A DNA stretch of 64,000 bases from Saccharina japonica (lineage: Eukaryota > Sar > Phaeophyceae > Laminariales > Laminariaceae), in assembly GCA_008828725.1 (NCBI GenBank), contig MEHQ01002695.1, forward strand, positions 373,664 through 437,663, read 5' to 3'. This document shows, in pieces, positions 35,201-47,199 of the stretch (the stretch's first letter is position 1; each line of letters opens with the position of its first letter). The notes beneath the pieces are model-generated. The model worked only from the letters and a program-made list of their open reading frames with translations. It had not been told where the DNA came from and searched no databases. A program made the translations under genes and the position numbers.

Positions 35201-37774
35201 TCATGGACCCGTATATACGTAGCTCATATTCCACGCATAACTTAGATCTGCATAAATACGTAGGTATATAGGTAAATCATCATAGAAAAGATAAAGGGGG
35301 GTAGAGTTTGTGCAGAGAGTTTTTTTTTGTTTCTCCTGTGGCGTTCTTTTTTCAGGGTGCTTTTGAGTGACAAAAGTTGAAGTTTTTTTATCCTTCACAT
35401 ACGAGCTGGGCCAGCCAAGAAACTTACAAAGCTTCCTAAAGTCGTATCTCGTGAACCACTGCGAATTAGGCTACAAAATTTTGAAGCGCCAACCCTGACA
35501 TACCAGTGCTTGTGCAATTGTTTTTTGTATATTAAAAATTATATACATATTTTTTTCTCGACTCGATCTCGCCGAGATATCCCCGAAAACTCGAAAACAA
35601 CATTTTTTCATTCTAATTTCGTATAAAAAATGTCATTTTCGATCAACATGAAATTTGGTGAGGACAATGCTGAAGACACAAGGAGAAGATCGATGTAAGT
35701 CTCGTTGCCCAATTCGCCACCCATCAAGAGATATGACCAAAACTCGATTCCATATATAAGTCAAGTAATTACGGGAAAAATGGTATTTCCGCCATGCCCC
35801 GACCAATTTCGAGAGTTTTACTCTGACATTTTAACCACGTCTTTGAACCGTGCGTGCAAAAATACCTGCCGCCTGCCCTCTTTGACTTTTTTTTTTTTCA
35901 AGTAGTTTTGATCGCTTTTGCATTTTTTTCGATTTTTGGATCGTCGTATCTCTCTCGAGGAAAAAAAAAAAAAAAAGGGCAGGCGGCAAGAGTGTTGATT
36001 AGTACATGATCTACACTGTGTCCAAATTCCAGGTCCAAATTCGTTAAATTGGTCGGGGCATGGCCAATCTGCTTTAAAAACATTTTTTTGGCTGGCCCAG
36101 CTCGTACACATTATCCACATTATCGGGGGGCAAGGATAATGCACTTTTGTTTTTTTGTCCATCCCATTTATTATCTTCGCCCTTCCTTTCTCTCTCCTTC
36201 CTAGTCGTAACTTAGATCCGGGGTCACAAAGTAGGCTCTTCTCCCTCCTCCCCCACTACGGTTCTTGCCTTGCATTTTTATCGCGAGAAGATTTCAGCAC
36301 CTTCTTCCCTCGTCGACTTGCGTCGGATCACTCGTACGGGGTAATAATAATATAATGACGTATTCAAAGTATAGCACCCCCTCACCAACCACCAGGTAGG
36401 GTGTAGGGTAGAGGGGAGCAGAGCAGATAGCGATATAAAGCAGCGCTACAACCCCCCCCCCTCTGCCTGACCGGTGAAAAGTCGACATGCTGTGTCCCGG
36501 CATTGTAGGGGTGCGAGGATCTATGGTCATACGACTACGGGCATGCATGAAAATGAAGCACACCCTCCCCTCCTCGGCCCTGTAACAAATAGGACTTCTC
36601 CCTTGATTTGGGTTGACCCGCGGCGGCAATGATTGATTGATTGAAATGTCCATAAAGTTTTTTTGTCATGACAAAAAAGGCCGACAAAAAGAAGAAGAGA
36701 TATGAGAGACAAGCGAAAAAGAGAAAATCATTCTCAACAAGGCGACGATGATATCATACCAGGTATGTAACATGGGTTCCCGTGTCTGCTACAAAACCGA
36801 TCCGGGATTCTCGTCACACCCTCAGCCATATCCTTCCTACTCTCGGCAATAGCCTAGGGGGGTGTCAAGTGTCAGTGCTGACGCTGCCTGTCGCGCCCCC
36901 CCCCCAGTGAACAACTCAACGGCAAGAAACAAACCAAACAAAAACAAAATCGTAGAGCTACGTAAAGGGCTATCTATCATAGTCGAACCGACACCTTGCC
37001 ACACGATCTATACCATTAATTTCGTTTCTGCCTTCGTCGACCGTTGTATGTATCAGTACGGCTGCCCTCCCCTTGTGTATTGTTTATGCTATAAGCCTAA
37101 ATGGGAGGCAGGAAAAAGCAAGGTATTAGGTGGCAACTCCCCCAAAAGCAACGAACAACCGTTATCCATCAGCTTATCCAACAGCTTGTTATATACAAAC
37201 TCCCATGGATGGGGCTCTCTCTTTCACGAGTACGTAATGAATGGTGGTTGGTATTTTGAGGTACAACAGCAGCAGTGTACGCCCCCCAATAATGTATTGA
37301 TTGGCTGCCATACTGGTATCATACCTGGTAGCATCATCGCTCATATGGAGGAGAGGGACAACGGGGCTAACAGCAGAGCACGATGCAGATATCAACCATG
37401 AAATAAACAATCGACTCAGAGAAAAAGGTAACGAATACGAAATAAGTTTTTCATTATTGGTGGCAGTCCGGCACACTCGTCGTGAAACAGACACACATAT
37501 AATATGTACATAATTGTACCATAACAACATAGCCCTTCTTGGAAAGTGTAAATATGTACCAGAGGTACCTGGTATGTTACATGATCTGATATATACCCGA
37601 GGGTATGCTACCTACGCTGCGTTTTCTCTGTCTCACCACACACAGTCTGTGACCACATCATAATAATCAGTTGTATCTCTCCAGGATTAGGAATCAGGAC
37701 AGACACTGACTGGGTGTACTGATGAGATAATGTAGTTGGTTGGGGTAGAAAGGACGGTTCAATGTAAGACAACA

Positions 37775-37805
<31 letters not shown>

Positions 37806-40800
37806 GTAGAATGTGTACATATACATGCACATGTACACTCCAAATAACGTATATGTCTGTCTGGTGCTTAGATAGAGACCCACAATCTAAAGCGATGTGG
37901 CGTGCAGCCGCATTTCCTTTTTTCGTGCAAATACTTGTCCCCCGGGGTGACCCCTTGTTTTTCTGTTGCATCCACACACCAGTCAGCAAATAAATGGTGC
38001 TCTGGGCAATATGACGGGCGGACTCTCTCTAGGAGGAGAGCTTTGCGGTAGCTGCGTGCTGGTTTCTCGGGGTGTGGTGCTTGTTGTGGAAAGTATATGT
38101 TTTGCGCCTGTTTCACTCTGTTTTCGTATCAATTCGTACATATCATGCATGAAAACTACTGCTGTGTATCTTCGTACATATATACTGTAATAGGTATGTA
38201 CGAAGTATATAGAGTAATAAGGGTTTTTAGACGGGATCATTCTGCGTTGTTTGTATGATCTTGTCATAATTTCTACCCCAACTTACGCGTACGTTTGATT
38301 GAAGCTACACATATTATACGGTTATCTAGCGGAAATCCATAAATGATCGGGGGAAAACGGCACAGCAGTTTAGCAGCAGTCATCAGTGTGTTGCGTTTTC
38401 TGGTTTGTTTACGCTTGTTCTCTCTTGCGTTTTTTTTCTTGTTTTTTTGTTTTCTCGCATCGATTTATCGCCATACTCTTGTTGTTGTTGTTGTTGTTGT
38501 TGTCTTCACATTAAAAACCGTGTCGGTCTCTCTATCCAGTACCTCCATCTGTCCGTACTAATCCAACACTTGACACGGTCGATTCCCGTGGTCGCAGGCT
38601 AACTTACCCAAAAAAGGTATACTGAAATAAAAGTGGAACCCGAAGGGTCCGCAAAGCGATCAAAGCCAGTTCAAAAAAGCGCGCAGATTAGATGGCCTGG
38701 GAGAGGAGCCGCGCCTCCAGCTCTATTCTGCCTGTCTACTATCGTTATTAGTGGAACGCGTCTAAGAGCATAAGAGATTCGCTTAAGAGAGATCGGAACG
38801 ACACTTGTCGGGATATCACAACTTTCACCTAATTTCGATTGGGGCAGACTGATACCCCCCTGCTTTCTTTTAGTGGTATATGGGTTAGCCGGCACCTACA
38901 GGGAATCGAACGCTGGCCAATGGTCCGCTCTGGCGATTTGGCACGGGGTTCACACCGGTCAGGCAAACAAAATCGAGTCCTCCACCCCGATTATAAACGA
39001 CAGACATGAGTACGGAGGGAAGGGAACTATGGTCCCGTGCGACTGATGTCCCCCGGCCTCGAGCAGTGTAACTGCAAAAGGTAAAAACAACGAAGGGAAA
39101 AAGACGAAAGGCAAAGACAAAGAGACAAGTCCAAAAGTACAAGCAAACACTCAACAAACAAGACCGCAGAGACACACATGACACGTCATCCCGAGGGGGT
39201 GGTGCAATGGTGCGGCGGTGGGGGGGAGGGGGAAAAATAACAAACAAACAAACAAACAAACAAACAGTCCAGGACGAGTCAGATCCGGCACATATCGCGC
39301 CACTCGGCTCCGCCATTTCTCGCTTGTTTCTCTTCCCTCGCCGATTCGCCCTTCTTCCGCACCCCTCCCGTCCCGTTGGTTCTTAGGCGTCTCTTTGATT
39401 GTTGCTGCGACTCTTTGTCTCGCTCGGTCGCTCGTTTTCGGCTAGCCTCCTCTTCTTCCTTGTGCCAGGAGGTTCATAACTAGCTCTAGCATTACCTGCC
39501 TCACTTCACTTCTTTACGCCAATGAGCCATGTAAATAGGACCTATGGTACACACAAAACCTATATATTTGCCTATTTTTACTAAATCAAAAATTGGTCCT
39601 ATTTACTATGGCTCCTCCATACCAGTAGATAACAACGGTTCTGTTGTCAGACCTTAAATGTATTTTTTATTTTTTTTTTGTCCATCCCATTCATTATCTT
39701 CGCCTTCCTTTCTCTCCCTCCCTAGTCGTAACTCAGATCCGGGGTCACAAAGTAGGCTCCTCTCCCCTCCTCCCCCACTACGGTTCTTGCCTTGCATTTT
39801 TATCGCGAGAAAGATTTCAGCCTTTCTTCCCTCGTCACTCTTCGTCGAATTTTGCTTACCCACGCTATAATATGCGCTCTCGACAGTCGGTGTCATTTGA
39901 GAATAAAAACCTCCACTTTGCCTTTGCCTTTGTCTTTGCCTTTGTCTTTTTCCCTTCGTTGTTTTTGACCTTTTGCAGTTACACTGCCCGCAGGCCGGGG
40001 GTACATCAGTCGCACGGGACCATAGTTCCCTTCCCCCGTACCATGTCTGCGTTTATAATCGGGGTGGAGGACTCGATTTGTTTGCCTGACCGGCTGAACC
40101 CGGCACGGAACACCCCGGCATATAGGGGCACCAAGATAGAATCAGGGGGCGTATACCCCCGATTGGTGATGTTGACCTTTCCAGTTTTATTTTTACCTTC
40201 ACATAGCGTGTAGAGGGGAGCGGAGGGCTCCAGACTATCTGTTTTTGACTGGCTTTGATCGCTTTGCGGACCCTTCGGGTTCCACTTTTATTTCAGTATA
40301 CCTTTTTTTGGGTAAGTTAGCCTGTGACCACGGGAATCGACCGTGTCAAGTGTTGGATTAGTACGGACAGATGGAGGTACTGGATAGAGAGACCGGCACG
40401 GTTTTTAATGTGAAGACAACAACAACAACAATGGGGAGAATCGAACCCTCGACATCCGGCCCTACAGGCTTCGTGGCTACCAGTTAGACCACCGGGGCGA
40501 CCGGCCGTGCACTCTGGACGTAAATATGCATAAAATATAACAACCGTTTAAATTTTGATATCACAGCAGTACCAAACGTTCCTTAAAATACCTGGTATAC
40601 TTTTTCGATCATCGTGGTATATACCTGTACCAGGTATTTTATATATACATATCTAATATACTTCGTATGCATTTATCATATGACGAATATAACATGGTAT
40701 GGCCACCACCGCCGTGCCGTAGCGTACTATTAATATAAATATGTAATACTCTGTACTACCTGTTTCCACCCTATGCCGGTGTCTCTCTCTTTTTTCGTGT

Positions 40801-43800
40801 TGCCTCGCTCGTGCAGCAGTTATCTGTTCCTCTTGGGCACGTGTGCTTTTCGTCTAGGGGCGCTTCTGTCTCCCTGCGTCATTTGTATTCTGTTTCATTT
40901 CAGAAATTGTTTTTTATTTTGTCTTTTTTGTTCTGATTTTTTGGTTCGGCTCGTGTCGCTGTGTTCTCGTACCCGGTACGTTACGCATCTCACTTGCTTT
41001 ACCCATTAATTTGCGTTTATTTTGTTTTGGTTTTTCTCTGTTTCACAGTCTGTGACCACATAATTTGTATCTCTCTAGGATTGGGAATCAGGACAGGCAC
41101 TGGGTGTACTGATGTGGTTGAGTAGAAAGAACGGGTTTAATGTGAAGACAACAACAACAACAACAACAACTACCAGGAAAGATATTTCGAGTTACTATTT
41201 ACTGGCTGAGTACGCGTCATATAGAAAACATACATACGGCCGTACATTGTATATTGTATATATTTACTTGTACACATGAGTTGGCATGTCTTGTACCCGT
41301 GAGGACGCCAAGAAAAACCAATACAACACCATCACTCCTTCTTTTTTAGATACGGCCTATCAGGAGGGAGGGCTCATGTCGTGCACGGCTGTAGTCGTAA
41401 GAAGTATGACCATAATAAACGCTCGTGTATCCGGTTCAGTGCCGGGACGGAGCACGTTGCGCTTTTTTTCACCAACCAGGCAGACATTGATTGCTTGCAC
41501 CGGAGGGGGGAGGGGAGGGGGACTATAACCAACAACATTAATTATGCGATACGCTGAGTAGACGTTGATGGTCAGCATTCATCCCCTCCCTCATGCACGC
41601 CTCGGTATATAGACTTCCGTCCAACCCAACCGCAGATATTCTCGATCAGCCGTTGGAGGACCCGAACAACTACTGCTGTAGTACTCATCTCACTCATGAT
41701 CATTGATATGATAAATCGGTGCCAGAAATCTTGCAGGTATATACACATCATACATATATAACAGGTACATACGTAGGCTTCGTTCGCTATGCATGCCTCA
41801 ACGGGGAACGGGGGGAGTACACCATCTTGTATTCGTGTCCGTGTATACATGTATTTTGAGTTTTTATCAACGAGTGGTATGTATGTTGTCCAAAATATAT
41901 TTTTGGCTCGCCACGGAAGGGTGGGGGGGTGTAAATGTATATATGTACTCATGGCGAGGAGTTCATACGACAGATCATCATGTTGTCATGCGTCGTTCGT
42001 TTTAAAGCTCCTTCCAAACCATGTCCCCAACACACAGCAAAGAGGGGTATATACCTGGTATGATACTGCTGTTCGAACGTACCACAGGTATTGGGCCTAT
42101 ATGTGTATTTATGTACATACCTCGTGTATGTGTATGTATGCATATGTCTTATATATATGTATAATACTAAGTACATATATATATCGAAGTATCCCACTCC
42201 GCTTGCAAAGATGAGTTTCGATAAAATCCTCGATCTCACCAAGATCTGACAGGTATGTTTGTTTTTTTTTTCTTAACACAAAAAAATATATGTATCATAT
42301 AATAAGTATGTATGCGATGTATGCGTTATCATGTGTTTAGGGCCCATCTTAACGAAGAAGAAAAATATTCAATTTGGAAAAATAAAAATTCAAATTCGCT
42401 TTTCATTGGTCAACACACGCACCAGCACCACATATTATGCCCCAAGATCCTAATCTTTGGTGCTGGTGCGTGTGTTGACCAATGAAAGGCGGATTTGAAT
42501 ATATATTTTTTCAAATTGTTTTTTTTTCTTCTTCGTTAAAACGGGCCCTTACTGTGCCGGTGGTTGCATGCGCAGATAAATATATGCAGACACACATCTT
42601 TCTTCTTGCGGTAAAATGTATGCACGTATATATATATAATCCATACAGTAGTATCCCCGTACTCTTTACGCAGAGGACGACTCGGTCGTAAAGCTACGCA
42701 AGTTATAGAGATACGTATTGTATGCCTGGACACCGCCGTAAACAGTGAGCGAACAATCAGTGCGCTTTCATGGTGCGCCTTACCTAGCTGCATTTGATCG
42801 GTTTGGCTAGTTGGAATGTAACGAGATTATTCGGCCTTCTTAGTCGTTGTCGTGTGTTCCATTCCAAAGATTCCAAGCTGTCTTGGGGGGTTTTGTGTCC
42901 GATTGGCATTCTGGGTAACAAACAGGCTTTGAGCATAAAATAACCCAACTGAATTTTGCGGCGAGACCGCGTGCTGGTTGAGACTGTAGGACAGGGGTTC
43001 CGTTATGATGGTGGCAGCGAGTGCTTCATGGCACAGAGGATATCTCCACGCGCAAGTACACCGCAAGGCGTATCATGTCTCACAGCTAGCAGTGCTATCC
43101 ATCCAAGTGGCACCCTCGGGACACATGTAGAAGTTGTGTAGTATGGCTGTCGCGGATCGACGAGGACTTCTTCTGGTGTTTTTATGAACATCATCATCGT
43201 CGGTTCGTCAGTTCTGTATTGATGCTAGAAATATATCGCCAGAGGCTGTCGTTCGACACCGTGTGTGTGTGTGTGTGTTTTTTTTCCCATGGCGAGAGCC
43301 TTCTGGTCCTGCCGCAGGCGAGTCCTGTGGCATCTACACATACTCCATCGAGTGCTCCCTTGTTCGTCCCATGTATCACATCGCCATAATATAATGTACC
43401 CCCGTGGGCCTCCCGATAAGTAGCGCAACACTCCCATCAGCACTACTAATCACCGCAATTCATCTCGTTCTTTGTGTGCCCGTTCCGACGACCTGAACAA
43501 GAGGTTGCCTACTTTACTGCCGTTTTGAGACACATATATATAATATACATTGCATGTATGTATGTAGATAGATGCTTCCTCTCTTCCGAAAAATACGGAC
43601 AGGGAACGCTTGGAATCTGTGCCCTGTGAAAAAAAATCGTACCCAATCAGTAGCAATTATTGTTGGGGACCATGACGTTCTATTCCAACCGTTCCAGGGC
43701 TGCCTTCCCTGCTGCTCAGCACACCCTCAGCACTATCTTGAAGAAGCACAGATTCTCAGACCCCCAGACTGATTGATGCTCGTACAAAAATAAGAAATAA

Positions 43801-46800
43801 ACAATTAAAAAACAAAGAAGACATCCACAAAAGAAACATCACTCGGGCCTCTCCTGGGTGAAGAACTACTTATTACTCCTCCTGCTGTCTGAACATATTT
43901 ATATATATATATATAATACTCGTACAGCAGAGTACTATTAATAATAGTTGGTGGTATACTATATATGTATACGATATAAAATATGTCGTGTGGTGTAGCG
44001 GTACACCAGTAGTATTTATAGTACGTTAATAGTATATACAGGTGAGCTTCGTTCGGATATAATTTCATCTATCTGCCGTCTGTCGTCTGTCGTTAGTCGT
44101 CTATCTCACCGCGTACTGCGAAGGGCGGCGCCCGAATAAAACAATTAAAAAAAAAAAAAAAATGAACAGCACTCCGTTTTTCAGATTCAGCATCCTCGGG
44201 GGGAGGGGGGGGTGAATACTCATAGCACCATGTCTGTCGTCAGGTGGCCCGCTAGTCCGTGATAGACTATAGACCCTCGTCGATCCCTACAATGCCGGGA
44301 CGGAGCGCGTTGGGTTTTTAAGGGGGGGGGGGGGGCTGCAAGCTACACTAAGATCAAGTGAAACGTTAAGTAGGGAATGGTTACCATTGATTCCCTCCCC
44401 CACGAACGCCGTGCGATACATTTCTATCTGTGGACCGCGATCTCGATCATTCTCCTTCAAGCGTTATAACGGGGGGCCATAATACATAATACTAATGATA
44501 ATAATACTAGTAAATAGGACCTACGGTATACACAAGAACCTATATAATAATTCCCCATTTTTACTAAATAACAATACTTACTTATTGGTTTGGTCCTATT
44601 TCCGCTTTGGTGTTGCTGTGTGTGGTCCTCAGTAATAGTGGGCCGAATACCTCGCCGCATACATATCACATGACATCGATGCTTGGGAGCGTGCAGATAT
44701 ATATATATATATACTTCGCTGTGCATGCATACATATATACGTAGATAGATGTCTGAAAGGAAGAGCACAGTAGTGCACCATAATATATATACATGTTTGT
44801 GGCGTCTGTGGAAGCTTGTGTGGCGATACAAACTACGTGTTGGTTTTTGTTTTTTGTTCTGGCCCGCCCCGGGGGTAGTGCTTTGTGGTCAGGCAATTTT
44901 CCGGGTGGTCAGGCATTTTTTCGGGGGGCGCCCTTGGTACTACTATCATTCTACTATAATATACTGCTGGTTCAGATCATTCAAGAAGTTGGTACTACGT
45001 ACCCTGGTATACAGTAGTATGTACCCGTTTCAGTACTGCGAACCAGTAGGCTGTACGACGGTATAATAGTATCATGCAGTCGGTACAGGACACCTAACAA
45101 TAAGAAACAGGAAAGCTGACCCAGGCTGTGAATTTCTAATTTGAGAGAGGGTGCTTTCCACACTAACATCAAGATAGCGGCGCTCGACTTTATGGTTTTA
45201 CTCCCAATACCAGCCTGGCTTTCTTATGTGTCTGTTTCTTGCTATTTATAGGTCGTAGGTGTCTTGTACTGTGTAGTCCAAGTCGAAATTTCAATGATTT
45301 CAATGTTTTCCTCGAAAACTGTGGGCGGGAGCAGTTACCAAGGAGATATATATACACCACAAATAATATGTTTTAACAAACATCGTAACACCTACCTGTG
45401 TATCTACAAGACGGTGCACTTTTCTCGGCCGGCTGTGTTGTTGGAATATAAATATATAATATACATTAAAAAGTATTACGAGTACTACAAGTATTATGAT
45501 GCATATATATATATATGCTTATAACGTACACCACAACAACCACGCTGTGATCTCTGTTTATTTGCCTATACAAAACCAATGGGGTCGTATAACACTGACC
45601 ACTTCTGTTTTTAGGTTGTTCTCACCTCTGTGACGGCGCCTAGCAATCGATGGTTTCGAGGCGCCCCGTACTTGAAGCTGACCGCTTCGTCCATGTCTTC
45701 GTCCTCTTCATCGCTCGTGATGAACACCTATATAAGTATTATCATCGCGTCCACGTTGTTGACAAATAAAAGAGATGCGGTGCCCACGCCGGTCGATGCG
45801 TGTGTGTGCTGAATATTCTTGCGTGTTATTATCGGCGCGGCGAAGAAGATAGACGAAGAAGTCGCAAGCCGTATAATATGTGATGTGACTACGTATATAT
45901 AATATATACAACCTACCACTGTACGCGTAGGTCTAACAGGGTATAATAATATAAATTGAACTCACAGCTGACGTATTTATAATAATTTTATTTTATAATG
46001 CTATATATCGCGGCAACGTCTACATTCAACAAACAGAACGAAATAACCGGCGATCAGCAGAAGAAGAAGTACTCGTAGTAGTGAGTAGTTTGCTGCTTAC
46101 TGGAGATTATAGTCCGGCGGCTGCGTGCAATGTGTTCAGTCAGGAGGAGAGCTTGAACGAGACCATTATGCATGGGCCTATGATACATACACCTTGAAGT
46201 GTTTCCTCAACGACAAAATACAGCGCTCGTCTACCTAAAGATTTCAGTCGAGCTAGATGCACACGCTTGGAGCACGGCGGCGGTGAGCGACAGAGATAAC
46301 ATTCCGATACATCAAGAGTGCTCCAAGACGAAACACCACGACGATTCCTAGATTTTAAGCACACCCCTCTGTCTATCTCGTGTCCCTATCATGTCAAAAC
46401 TAAATTTATTAAATTAAATATATATAATACGTACGTATACGTATGTATACATATAGTTTTATATGTACAAAAAAACAAAAAACGCAAGTATTTCGTATGC
46501 ATACCAGTATATCTATATTTATATAAGACATATTTATAAAAATATACAGAATACGTCGGATAACCTCCACAGCAGCGTCCAGCCGAGCTTTCCTTCCCGT
46601 CACGTTTGGTTCCGGAGACGCAATCTCCCACCGTCTCCGTTACGATCAACGAACTCGCTCGTCCCACGCCCTCCCGCCCGTCACCGATGCCTGAACATGA
46701 TCCCTGCCTCAGTACTGATGTACCAATAACGACTTACTGTCAACGGCGAATCATTACCGCCAGGGTATACATACGTAAATGTATACTGTTGTACTGCTCG

Positions 46801-46803
46801 TAT

Positions 46804-46861
<58 letters not shown>

Positions 46862-47148
46862 GTAGTAATACCAAACACCAACAACTAAATAAGACGACTA
46901 ACTGCGCGGCATTCGTTCAGCCCCATTCACGGTATCGCCGTGAAAAACATATGTGCTTGTATATGTACGAGTAATGTAACCACGGGCACACGATTTTGCA
47001 CATTAATGCTGATGAGTGAAAAGCTGAGAACAACACGAGAACAAACAATACAGCACAAACTAAACAACACACAAAACAACACACAACAACACACACAACA
47101 CACACAAAACAACACACAACAACACACACAACAAACACAACCAAACAC

Positions 47149-47199
<51 letters not shown>

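Larger units (their letters stand above)
38480..40432. mobile_element. 2-kb inverted-repeat element with (GTT)n/(AAC)n ends
   Basis: The left arm starts (TTG)n, GTCTTCACATTAAAAACCGT, then TACCTCCATCTGTCCGTACT and AAGTGGAACCCGAAGGGTCC. The right arm, read in reverse from 40,432, gives the same sequence. Further in, AACGAAGGGAAAAAGACGAA (39,088) is inverted at 39,952. Each arm is about 530-670 bp, partly diverged. The centre (39,215-39,900) holds a (CAAA)n run, a MITE (39,525-39,612) and a SINE-like body (39,660-39,870), that is, nested insertions. Confidence 0.75.

Noticed and set aside
43660-43772. Short plus-strand frame ILKKHRFSDPQTD
   Set aside because: Preceded closely by a stop and without family match; too short to claim.
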